Position numbers and translations under genes: made by a program. Below, piece by piece: positions 1-6,445 of a stretch of 6,476 nucleotides of DNA (the stretch's first letter is position 1; each line of letters starts with the position of its first letter). The notes under the pieces were generated by a model that was given only the letters and a program-made list of their open reading frames with translations, was not told where the DNA came from and did not search any database. The DNA comes from Planctomycetia bacterium (GTDB lineage: Bacteria; Planctomycetota; Phycisphaerae; Phycisphaerales; UBA1924). The stretch spans positions 1-6,476 of the forward strand of contig SXOY01000097.1 of assembly GCA_005776545.1 (NCBI GenBank), in the 5' to 3' direction.

Positions 1-2
1 GA

Positions 3-59
3 CTGACTATTCTGCGGGTAATGGATCGGAGTGTTGGGAAGCAATTCGAAAACATGTGA
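3..59 (+). CDS. possible 3' end of an upstream gene (partial, 18 codons visible)
   Basis: This frame is open from the window edge to a TGA at 57-59 and ends in the residues ENM. The TGA overlaps the GTG start of the next gene as GTGA (56-59), a common stop/start arrangement for translationally coupled genes. That overlap is the only support. Eighteen codons are too few for recognition, and the frame beginning at position 1 has a stop at 4-6 that could equally be the end of the upstream gene. The sequence left of the window would settle it. Confidence 0.25.
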   Translation: MTILRVMDRSVGKQFENM

Positions 60-997
60 GCATATTGGAACAGAGCACCACCGGCAATTTCATTCGGATT
101 CCAGATTGTCCGCGCTGCGGATATGAACTGCGTGGGTTGCCGATTCCGGGTGGAGAGAATCCTGCGGGGCCGGGGCAGTGCCCGGAGTGCGGGCTGGTTT
201 TTGAGTGGTCGGAATTGCTCAATCCGTTGTATCTTGCGCCGAAGTGGTTTGTGGAGATTGGACACGGGCGGCTGATATCCCATTCGTTGAAAACCACGTT
301 TCATTCGATGTTTCCGTGGAAGTTCTGGCGGCTGGTGCAGATGGGATTTCCGCAGCAATTTGGGCGGGCCATCGCGTGTATGTTCATTGGGTTTGTCGGT
401 CTCTGGGTCAGCGCGTGCATCGTCGGCGTGTTGTGGTCCATTGCCTTCGAGTCGTTTTCGACGCAATATCCCTGGTCAACGAGTCTTGTGGATTCGCTGT
501 ATTTGCATCCAATGGAGACCTTGTTAGAACTTCTCTGGTCAGAGGAGTCGAGTTTTCTCAGCACTCCGTGGCAGATGACGGCGTATGTGGCATGCGTGGC
601 GATGCCGATTGCGATGCAGCTTGCGCCGGAGACGTTGCGTCGCGCCAAAGTGCTGAAGGCGCATCTGTTTCGAATTGCAATCTACAGTGTTGCACCGGTG
701 CTGCTGGCCGGCGCAATTCCTGGTGCATGCAGGGCGGTGTGGTGGTTGCTTGAGATCGGCGTTCGCGGGCAGAATTACTGGTGGGGTGGAAGCCAGTTCA
801 TGCATAAGCACGCATTCTGGATTCGCCCGGGCATTGCGTTCCTTGCGATTTTTGTGACATGGGGATTTGCGTGTTCGCGCTATCTGAAGCTGCCACAGCC
901 GTGGCTGGTGGCGGGTTTACTTGGCATGCTGTCAGTTTTGGCGGGTGCGGTGGTGACGATTTTCTTGGTGGATTCATACGTGCTTTTTGATGATTAG
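56..997 (+). CDS. zinc-ribbon integral membrane protein, function unknown
   Basis: A 313-residue protein with a short N-terminal zinc ribbon: Cys18-Pro-Arg-Cys21-Gly and Cys42-Pro-Glu-Cys45-Gly, joined by a Gly/Pro-rich linker. About five hydrophobic segments follow, near residues 105-130, 174-190, 207-232, 256-276 and 283-307, so the C-terminal two thirds should sit in the inner membrane with the ribbon probably cytoplasmic. The CPxCGYxLRGL signature followed by helices recurs in many Planctomycetota proteins of unknown role; I do not recognise a more specific family. The start is GTG at 56, because the nearby ATG at 54 runs straight into TGA. The frame stays open upstream to the window edge, so a longer N-terminus cannot be excluded, but the ribbon beginning at residue 18 fits this start. 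No clear Shine-Dalgarno is seen. The gene runs codirectionally into glyA 30 nt later and may share its transcript. Confidence 0.8.
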   Translation: MSILEQSTTGNFIRIPDCPRCGYELRGLPIPGGENPAGPGQCPECGLVFEWSELLNPLYLAPKWFVEIGHGRLISHSLKTTFHSMFPWKFWRLVQMGFPQQFGRAIACMFIGFVGLWVSACIVGVLWSIAFESFSTQYPWSTSLVDSLYLHPMETLLELLWSEESSFLSTPWQMTAYVACVAMPIAMQLAPETLRRAKVLKAHLFRIAIYSVAPVLLAGAIPGACRAVWWLLEIGVRGQNYWWGGSQFMHKHAFWIRPGIAFLAIFVTWGFACSRYLKLPQPWLVAGLLGMLSVLAGAVVTIFLVDSYVLFDD

Positions 998-1027
998 GCG
1001 AAGGCGACGAGCGTAACATTCCGGCCT

Positions 1028-2302
1028 ATGAACGCATTGACTAAGACCGATCCTGAAATCGCATCGCTTGTTCGCATGGAGGCGGAGCGCCAGGAGACGA
1101 CGCTGGAACTAATCGCAAGTGAAAATCACACATCGCCGGCAGTGATGGAGGCGATGGGGACGTGTCTGACGAATAAATACGCAGAGGGCTATCCGGGCGC
1201 GCGGTATTACAACGGGTGCGAGTTTCACGACAAAGTCGAGTCGCTGGCGATTGAACGGGCCAAGGCGATGTTTGGCGCGAAGTTTGCAAATGTGCAGCCA
1301 CACTCGGGCGCACAGGCAAACGCAGCAGCGTTCATGGGATTGATGGAGCCGGGGTCGACGTTTGCATCGTTGTTGCTCAAAGACGGTGGACATCTCTCAC
1401 ACGGGATGAAGATCAATTTCAGCGGGCGGTATTACAACCCTGTGCATTATCCACTGCATTACGATGCAGCGCATCCGGAGTTTGAGCGAATTGATTATGA
1501 CGCTGCTCGCAAGGTGTGTCTGGAGCACAAGCCCAAGGTGATTATGTGTGGGTATTCGGCGTATCCACGCACGATTGATTTTGCAAAGTTCAGAGCGATT
1601 GCCGATGAAGTGGGGGCGTTGCTTGTTGCCGATGTGGCCCATATTGCGGGATTGATTGTGGGCGGGAGCCATCCCAACGCGTTGCCTCACGCACATGTTG
1701 TGACGACGACCACTCACAAAACACTACGCGGACCGCGCGGTGGATTGATCGTCACGAACGATGAAGAACTGGCGAAGAAGATCGACAAAGCAGTGTTCCC
1801 GGGTATGCAGGGCGGGCCATTGATGCACATTATCGCGGCCAAGGCCGTCGCGTTTGGCGAGGCGTTGAAGCCGGAGTTCAAGACGTATACGCAGCAGGTT
1901 GTGAAGAACGCTAAGGCGCTCGCGGCAGCGATGGTTGAGAAGGGATATCGCATTACCAGCGGCGGGACAGACAATCACCTGATGCTTGTCGACCTTCGCA
2001 AAAAGAGCGACAAGCTCACGGGCCTTGATGGTGGCAAGTGGCTGGAAACCGCGGGGATTATCTGCAATATGAACGGAATTCCCAATGATCCGCGGCCGCC
2101 GCGGATTACGAGCGGAATTCGCCTGGGGTCACCCGCGCTCTCAACTCGCGGCATGAAAGAAGCCGAGATGGCGGTGGTTGCCGGATTTATCGATCGCGTG
2201 CTTTCGGCGGGCATCGAAGGGCCCGATGAATTGGCGAAGGCGACCAGCGAAGTGCGCAGCAGCGTCAAGCAGCTCTGTGCGAGATTCCCGATGCCTCACT
2301 AA
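1028..2302 (+). CDS. glyA: serine hydroxymethyltransferase
   Basis: Cytosolic, PLP-dependent enzyme that interconverts serine plus tetrahydrofolate with glycine plus 5,10-methylene-tetrahydrofolate, the main source of one-carbon units. The 424-residue product matches the family's usual length and is complete. Visible landmarks are ASEN at 30-33, YAEGYPG at 51-57, the phosphate-binding SGAQAN at 93-98, the PLP-stacking His125, DVAH with Asp202 and His205, TTTTHK with the Schiff-base Lys231, GGPLMH at 262-267, and TSGIR with the carboxylate-binding Arg365. Minor peculiarities are [10 protein letters not shown] where GTPA is usual, and a loop at about 138-153 several residues longer than in E. 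coli GlyA. The ATG start gives the normal N-terminus, with only a weak purine-rich stretch upstream. It follows the zinc-ribbon gene by 30 nt and converges on the glycosyltransferase gene. No THF or glycine riboswitch is visible in the short gap. Confidence 0.98.
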   Translation: MNALTKTDPEIASLVRMEAERQETTLELIASENHTSPAVMEAMGTCLTNKYAEGYPGARYYNGCEFHDKVESLAIERAKAMFGAKFANVQPHSGAQANAAAFMGLMEPGSTFASLLLKDGGHLSHGMKINFSGRYYNPVHYPLHYDAAHPEFERIDYDAARKVCLEHKPKVIMCGYSAYPRTIDFAKFRAIADEVGALLVADVAHIAGLIVGGSHPNALPHAHVVTTTTHKTLRGPRGGLIVTNDEELAKKIDKAVFPGMQGGPLMHIIAAKAVAFGEALKPEFKTYTQQVVKNAKALAAAMVEKGYRITSGGTDNHLMLVDLRKKSDKLTGLDGGKWLETAGIICNMNGIPNDPRPPRITSGIRLGSPALSTRGMKEAEMAVVAGFIDRVLSAGIEGPDELAKATSEVRSSVKQLCARFPMPH

Positions 2303-2316
2303 GAGGTCTCAGTGAG
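2295..2316. terminator. possible bidirectional stem-loop between convergent genes
   Basis: CTCACT at 2295-2300 and AGTGAG at 2311-2316 form a perfect 6-bp inverted repeat around a 10-nt loop. It covers the stop codons of both glyA and the convergent glycosyltransferase. The position suits a shared terminator, but the stem is short and has no T-tract on either side, so it is a weak candidate and could be chance. Confidence 0.25.
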
Positions 2317-3520
2317 CGGCGGGCACAAGATTGTGAATTGCCGTCAGGAGTCTAGTTTCAAATGCAGCTGCGCTGAAATTCTCAGCGTTGGAGCGGCAGG
2401 CGACTTCATCGACTTCGCAGCGAGCAGCGGCATCGCACAGCGATTGCGGTGTCGAATCGTGAAACAACGCGCCCGTAATTCCATTATGCACACTGTCGAG
2501 CGCTCCGCCTTTTGCAAACGCGACAACTGGTGTGCCGCAGGCCTGGGCTTCTACGGCGACGATGCCAAAGTCCTCGCACTGTGGGAAGACAACAAGTCGG
2601 GCGCGGCGGTAGAGTGAGCGCAGTTCATCATCGCTGACGTGACCGAGGAACCTGGTGTGCGGACCTGCGAGTGATTTCAAGCGGTTGGCGTCGCTGCCGT
2701 TGCCAGCGATGAGCAATGGTTTTTTTGCTAGTTCTGCAGCTGTAATTGCGAGTTCCACGTTCTTATAGCTTTCGAGGGCTCCGGTGTAGAGCCAGTAATC
2801 TTCATGTGTGATGCGCGAGTCGGGTGTGAAGTAATCAGTGCGTACTGGCGGGTGAATGACTTTCGAGTCACGACCGAAGCATCGCTCGATTTCGCGCGCT
2901 GTGTGCTTCGAATTTGCGAGGAATTGCGTGACATTCGCGGCGGTGGCTCGATCCCAGGCCTTGAAGCGTGAGCGATAGACGCGAAGGCCGAGGCCACGCA
3001 AGAAGTTGCCGCGGGAGTAGGCATTTTCCTGGCTCCAGATGTATCGCGCGGGCGAATGGCAATAGCAGAGGTGGGGGACATTGTGCGGCGGGCGCAGGCC
3101 TTTGATTGCGGCGGAACTTGTGGAAATGAGAAGGTCGATTGGTTCGCGTTGGTGCAGCGTGTCCAAACGGCGAGAGAGATGTTCGACGGCGGTGGGGTAC
3201 GCAGGCAGCATCCAGCGGCGAAAGCGATCAGAGATTCCCGGGACATTTCCCAGTGGCCAGCAGATTCGCGGAATCTCGTTGGTTGCGGGTCCGATCATGC
3301 CGCCGTCGTCGAACATTGTGAAGAGGCCGACGAGTGTGTGATGGGGGGCAAGGCAGTGGGCAATGGCTTCGAGGACGCGCTCGCCGCCACGGACGCCGGC
3401 GATCCAGTCGTGGGCGAGGGCGATGCGGAGATGCCGGGGAGGTGTGTTTCCAGCGGTCATCCGCGGCATCAAAGTGCCAGCGTGGGTCGTGATCGAATTT
3501 GTGGAAACGGGTTCTATCAT
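2309..3520 (-). CDS. family 4 (GT-B fold) glycosyltransferase
   Basis: Transfers a sugar from a nucleotide-sugar donor, probably at the cytoplasmic membrane during polysaccharide or surface-glycan assembly; the substrate is unknown. The 403 residues show the two Rossmann halves of a GT-B enzyme. The N-terminal domain begins near residue 31 (RIALAHDW) with the acceptor-side glycine loop GVRGGER at 42-48, then CYCHSPARYIW at 152-162 and NSKHTA at 203-208. The donor domain starts with YTGALESYKN at 245-254, followed by FLGHVSDDEL at 291-300 and the E-x7-E signature, Glu316 to Glu324, typical of retaining GT4 enzymes. The first ATG (3520) leaves about 30 residues ahead of the domain. In-frame ATGs at 3469 and 3460 (Met18, Met21) are equally plausible and would widen the divergent promoter gap. 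None has a clear Shine-Dalgarno. It stands alone on its strand in this window. Confidence 0.9.
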   Translation of the reverse strand: MIEPVSTNSITTHAGTLMPRMTAGNTPPRHLRIALAHDWIAGVRGGERVLEAIAHCLAPHHTLVGLFTMFDDGGMIGPATNEIPRICWPLGNVPGISDRFRRWMLPAYPTAVEHLSRRLDTLHQREPIDLLISTSSAAIKGLRPPHNVPHLCYCHSPARYIWSQENAYSRGNFLRGLGLRVYRSRFKAWDRATAANVTQFLANSKHTAREIERCFGRDSKVIHPPVRTDYFTPDSRITHEDYWLYTGALESYKNVELAITAAELAKKPLLIAGNGSDANRLKSLAGPHTRFLGHVSDDELRSLYRRARLVVFPQCEDFGIVAVEAQACGTPVVAFAKGGALDSVHNGITGALFHDSTPQSLCDAAARCEVDEVACRSNAENFSAAAFETRLLTAIHNLVPAAH

Positions 3521-3550
3521 CGCGGGATAACGCGGGCGCGTTCAGGGAGA
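3521..3550. promoter_or_regulatory. divergent intergenic gap with paired CGCGGG repeats
   Basis: This 30-nt gap separates the first possible start of the glycosyltransferase from the TTG of the hydrolase, and must hold or adjoin promoters for both unless these lie inside the annotated ends. It contains CGCGGG twice (3521-3526 and 3531-3536), exactly 10 bp apart, one helical turn, which is a possible protein-binding arrangement. AGGGAGA at 3544-3550 is the hydrolase's Shine-Dalgarno candidate. No convincing -35/-10 pair fits in the gap. The repeats may be chance in GC-rich DNA. Confidence 0.2.
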
Positions 3551-4660
3551 TTGACTCTGGCTGTAATTTCAACAAACAATCGAATTGGGCTGGATTATCG
3601 TAGCGAAGCCGCGAGCTTTGCGACTTTTCAACGTCCGCTCGTGGATATACATGCACATATCAATGGGGCAACGGCGTCGAAGATATATGCTGAGGTCCAG
3701 AAGTTGTACGGTGTGCGGCAAACGTACAGCATGACGCAATTGCCTGCGTGTGCGGCGGTTCGCGAGGTGATGGGTGACAAGATCAGGTTTATGTGCATCC
3801 CGACTTTCAGCGATCCGGATAAGGGCCGCGCGTTTCGGCATGGATATGTGGATGCGATCAAGAAGTTTTCGAAGGAGTTCGATGCCAAAGTGATGAAGAT
3901 CTGGAGTTCGCCGCGATTGCGGGACTTGGTGCCGGATGGACGGGCTGATGTGTGGGAGATTGATTCGGAGTGGCGTGTGCGGCAGGTGGAAACGGCATTG
4001 TCATTGGGCATGATGGTGATGATTCACATCGCGGATCCGAATACCTGGTTCAGCACCAAGTGGAGCGATTCGTCTAAGTATGACACGAAGGCGAAGCAGT
4101 ATGAAAGTCTGGAGCGGATGCTCTCGAAGTATCAGGTTCCCTGGATCGCTGCGCACATGGGCGGGTGGCCGGAGGACTTGGCGTTTCTTTCAGGACTGCT
4201 GACACGGCATCGGAATCTGTATCTTGATACCAGCGCGACGAAGTGGATGATTCGGGAATTGTCAAAGCACTCGCGGGAAGAGATCGTCGCGTTTCTTACG
4301 AAGTTCAAGGGGCGCATTCTCTTTGGCTCTGACATTGTGACGATGGAAGATCACGTGACGCCGAAGAAGGCGATGCCCGAGAGCATTAAGAGCGATCAGG
4401 CGTCTAGCCCGGAGGCAGCGTTTGATTTGTACGCGAGCCGGTATTACGCGCTGCGGACGATGTGGGAAAAGGGCGGTGAGAGAGAGTCTGCAATTGCGGA
4501 TGAGGATCTGGGGATGGTGGATCCGGCGAAGTACAACGCGATGTCGGCGCCGATGGTGAGGGGGTTTGACTTGCCGCGGGAATTGCTGGAATCGCTTTAT
4601 TTTGCTGCGGGTGAGAAGTTGATGAACGATTGGGAGCAGGGCACATGGAAGCCGGTCTGA
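3551..4660 (+). CDS. amidohydrolase-2 family metal-dependent hydrolase
   Basis: A TIM-barrel metal-dependent hydrolase or decarboxylase of the amidohydrolase superfamily (PF04909 type), cytoplasmic; the substrate is not predictable. Counting from TTG 3551 (369 residues), the metal ligands are visible: His34 and His36 in VDIHAHING, His159 in MVMIHIADP, His202 in AAHMGGWPEDL, and Asp261 in ILFGSDI. Conserved surroundings include YSMTQLP at 59-65 and LYLDTSATKW at 223-232. The start is uncertain. The frame is open far upstream on the antisense of the glycosyltransferase gene, and no in-frame ATG lies near the barrel start. TTG 3551 directly abuts AGGGAGA; CTG 3557 has better spacing to it (about 7 nt); GTG 3641 would begin right at the metal motif and lose the LDYRSEA segment that I believe is part of the family. 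The gene overlaps the downstream acetyltransferase by 16 nt. Confidence 0.88.
   Translation: MTLAVISTNNRIGLDYRSEAASFATFQRPLVDIHAHINGATASKIYAEVQKLYGVRQTYSMTQLPACAAVREVMGDKIRFMCIPTFSDPDKGRAFRHGYVDAIKKFSKEFDAKVMKIWSSPRLRDLVPDGRADVWEIDSEWRVRQVETALSLGMMVMIHIADPNTWFSTKWSDSSKYDTKAKQYESLERMLSKYQVPWIAAHMGGWPEDLAFLSGLLTRHRNLYLDTSATKWMIRELSKHSREEIVAFLTKFKGRILFGSDIVTMEDHVTPKKAMPESIKSDQASSPEAAFDLYASRYYALRTMWEKGGERESAIADEDLGMVDPAKYNAMSAPMVRGFDLPRELLESLYFAAGEKLMNDWEQGTWKPV
4632..4636 (+). promoter_or_regulatory. Shine-Dalgarno site that decides the GNAT start
   Basis: GGGAG lies 8 nt before ATG 4645, the best-placed ribosome-binding site in the window. It sits inside the 3' end of the hydrolase gene and favours the ATG over the in-frame TTG at 4630, which lies upstream of it. 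Confidence 0.6.
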
Positions 4661-5121
4661 TTCGCGCTGCAACAGTGGCGGACATCCCTGCGATTTTGCC
4701 TATGGTGCAGAAGATCTGTGACATGCATCGCGCGATGGACCCACAGCGGTATCCGTTTGTCAGTGATATTGCCGAGCGCTATCGCGGCTGGCTGCGCACT
4801 CGAAGTGAAGATGCAGATTCGGTGTTGCTGGTGGCCACTGTCGATAATGCGGTGGCGGGGTTTATTGTCGGCGAGATTCTCGATGAGATTCCTGTGTTCA
4901 CGTTGACGCGTTACGGATTTTTGCATGATCTATGGGTAGAGCCGCAGTTTCGCCGCCGCGGTATTGCTCGAGCATTGCTGGTCGATGCGATCGCTCGGCT
5001 CAAGACGCGGGGAATTACTCAGATTCGCGGCGACACTGCGGTCATGAACCATGAATCCCGGGCGATGCTCGAGGGGGTTGGGTTTCGTGCTTCAACTACT
5101 CTCATGGTGTATCAGAAGTAG
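4645..5121 (+). CDS. GNAT family N-acetyltransferase
   Basis: Predicted cytoplasmic enzyme transferring an acetyl group from acetyl-CoA to an amine; the acceptor is unknown. The 158 residues match a single GNAT domain. It opens with LIRAATVADIPAI (5-17), the usual beta1-alpha1 region. The acetyl-CoA pyrophosphate loop is HDLWVEPQFRRRGIARALL at 94-112, with the R-x-x-G-x-A core at Arg103-Arg104-Arg105-Gly106-Ile107-Ala108. Motif B follows with Asn135 and the LEGVGF stretch (142-147), and the protein ends in a short beta strand (TTLMVYQK). ATG 4645 is chosen over TTG 4630 because GGGAG sits 8 nt before it. The start overlaps the hydrolase stop by 16 nt, which suggests coupled translation, and the MFS gene starts 17 nt after its stop. 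This context suggests a shared transcript with both neighbours. Confidence 0.9.
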   Translation: MEAGLIRAATVADIPAILPMVQKICDMHRAMDPQRYPFVSDIAERYRGWLRTRSEDADSVLLVATVDNAVAGFIVGEILDEIPVFTLTRYGFLHDLWVEPQFRRRGIARALLVDAIARLKTRGITQIRGDTAVMNHESRAMLEGVGFRASTTLMVYQK

Positions 5122-5138
5122 ATTACATTCGTCGCGTC

Positions 5139-6293
5139 GTGTCCTACGCTGACAGGCTCATGTCTCTTCCGCGCAACGTCAAATCTCTTGGCCTGGTGAG
5201 TTTCTTCACTGATATTGCATCGGAGATGCTGTATCCGGTGATTCCGCTGTTTATCACTGGAACGCTTGGTGCCAGCCCGGCGGTGCTTGGGGTTATCGAG
5301 GGGCTTGCCGATGGCTTGTCGAGCGGCCTCAAATGGCTCGGTGGACGATTGTCTGATCGCAGCGGCATGCGAAAGCCGTACGTTATTGCTGGCTATTCGC
5401 TCAGTTCATTGAGCAAGCCGATCATGGGGCTTGCGGCACTTGTCACTGGTCCGGCGGCGTGGGGAATATTTCTGACCGGTCGCATTTCTGACCGGCTGGG
5501 AAAGGCCGTGCGCAGTGCACCGCGGGATGCACTCATTGCTGATTCGGTTCCAAAGGAACAGCGTGGCGCTGCATTTGGATTTCACCGGGCAATGGATACA
5601 TGCGGCGCGATCATCGGCCCACTGTTGACGCTTTTGATCATTCACAAGAACCCGGATCTGCCGCTGCACTGGTTGTTTTTCGCGGCGATTATTCCCGGCG
5701 CATTGAGTGTGATAACGGCGTGGAAGTACGTCAACGAAATCAGAGTAGCTCCGAAGATTGAGAAATCGGGCGAGGCGCGACATTCGTATCCAGCACGGTT
5801 CTGGTGGATCGTGGTTGCGTTTGCGATTTTTTCACTGGGGAACAGCAGCGACTCGTTTCTTTTGCTCAGGGCGAAGGAACTGGGGCTTGGGTTTTCGCAG
5901 GTTATTTTCGCGTATGCGCTGTACAACCTGGTCAATGCGCTGCTGGCCTGGCCACTTGGTCATCTTTCGGATCGCATCGGTCGCGTGCCGCTGATTGTGT
6001 GGTTTTCAATGTGTGCGTATGGGGTGTATGCCGCGTTGACGGAAGGGGTTATTAAGGCGATGGTGAGCGACCAGGTCGAGTCAGCGCATCGGGCCTCGGC
6101 ACTGGGAATTGTCGCTGCGATCGGCGGCGTCTGCCAGGTCATTGCCAGCGTAGTTACCGGTCTGCTTTGGCAACAATCGTTCTTTGAGGGGCATTTTTCG
6201 CTTGCACTTTTCGTGGGTGCGGGCTGTGCCGCCCTGGCTGCGGCTGTCATTGCTGGAAGTGCATTGGCGGCGAAAAAAACGGTTTCATCCTGA
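5139..6293 (+). CDS. MFS transporter, apparently short by one transmembrane helix
   Basis: Inner-membrane secondary transporter of the major facilitator superfamily, 384 residues from GTG 5139. It resembles the uncharacterised group around archaeal MJ1317; the substrate and direction are unknown. SFFTDIASEMLYP (21-33) opens helix 1. The loop 2-3 motif is GGRLSDRSGMRKP at 68-80, then GRISDRLGKAVRSAPRDAL at 114-132 and FGFHRAMDT at 147-154. The second half has LGNSSDSFLLLRAKELGLG at 233-251 and the loop 8-9 copy GHLSDRIGR at 274-282. After this, relatives as I recall them carry about 20 more residues before YG-ALTEG; here the gap is one helix too short (283-302), so 11 rather than 12 helices are likely. 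ATG 5160 (Met8) is an alternative start and fits the usual family N-terminus (SLPRNVK). It has AGG only 3 nt upstream, while GTG 5139 has no Shine-Dalgarno. It follows the GNAT gene by 17 nt. Confidence 0.9.
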   Translation: MSYADRLMSLPRNVKSLGLVSFFTDIASEMLYPVIPLFITGTLGASPAVLGVIEGLADGLSSGLKWLGGRLSDRSGMRKPYVIAGYSLSSLSKPIMGLAALVTGPAAWGIFLTGRISDRLGKAVRSAPRDALIADSVPKEQRGAAFGFHRAMDTCGAIIGPLLTLLIIHKNPDLPLHWLFFAAIIPGALSVITAWKYVNEIRVAPKIEKSGEARHSYPARFWWIVVAFAIFSLGNSSDSFLLLRAKELGLGFSQVIFAYALYNLVNALLAWPLGHLSDRIGRVPLIVWFSMCAYGVYAALTEGVIKAMVSDQVESAHRASALGIVAAIGGVCQVIASVVTGLLWQQSFFEGHFSLALFVGAGCAALAAAVIAGSALAAKKTVSS

Positions 6294-6322
6294 CTACCAT
6301 TGGCCCGATTAAAAGATCACCT

Positions 6323-6409
6323 GGAGAGGTGGCAGAGCGGCTGAATGCGTCAGACTTGAAATCTGATTGTGGCAATAGCCACACGGGGGTTCGAATCCCT
6401 CCTTCTCCG
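6323..6409 (+). tRNA. tRNA-Ser (anticodon UGA)
   Basis: This 87-nt class II tRNA folds completely. The acceptor stem GGAGAGG (6323-6329) pairs with CTTCTCC (6402-6408, one G-T pair), and G6409 is the discriminator base. The anticodon stem TCAGA/TCTGA encloses the loop CTTGAAA with anticodon TGA at 6357-6359, reading UCN serine codons. The long variable arm has a TGTGGC/GCCACA stem (6368-6383), as expected for serine. The T-arm has GGGGG, loop TTCGAAT, CCCTC. CCA is not encoded. It lies 29 nt after the MFS gene, with no convincing promoter in the gap, and is followed by a terminator. Confidence 0.98.
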
Positions 6410-6413
6410 TTGC

Positions 6414-6445
6414 AAAAAATCTGGTTGCGCAAGCCAGATTTTTTT
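6414..6445 (+). terminator. Rho-independent terminator after tRNA-Ser
   Basis: AAAAAATCTGG (6414-6424) pairs perfectly with CCAGATTTTTT (6434-6444), an 11-bp stem around a 9-nt loop, and the 3' arm runs into seven consecutive T's ending at 6445. It begins 5 nt after the tRNA. The A-rich 5' arm also gives a T-tract on the opposite strand, so it could act in both directions. The loop contains the self-complementary TTGCGCAA. Confidence 0.88.

Noticed and set aside
205..753. Plus-strand frame of 182 codons inside the zinc-ribbon gene
   Set aside because: Fully contained in the membrane-protein gene, with Cys/Val-rich sequence and no recognisable motif, as expected of an off-frame shadow.
998..1027. 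Possible riboswitch or regulatory leader before glyA
   Set aside because: The gap is only 30 nt, too short for a THF or glycine riboswitch, and no stem is seen.
2728..3246. Minus-strand frame of 172 codons within the glycosyltransferase gene
   Set aside because: Same strand but a different frame from the glycosyltransferase, Ser/Arg/Pro-rich, no domain; a shadow.
3056..3550. Long 5' extension of the hydrolase frame (about 165 codons) from an ATG at 3056
   Set aside because: It lies opposite the well-supported glycosyltransferase gene, its translation is low-complexity Gly/Arg/Asp-rich without domain features, and homology-like sequence begins only after about 3570.
4262..4926. Several minus-strand frames opposite the hydrolase and GNAT genes
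   Set aside because: Arg/His/Pro-rich translations without motifs, opposite genes with clear catalytic residues.
6283..6314. Possible promoter for the tRNA (TTTCAT ... TTAAAA)
   Set aside because: The spacing is about 20 bp and the -35 match is poor, so it was not called as a feature.
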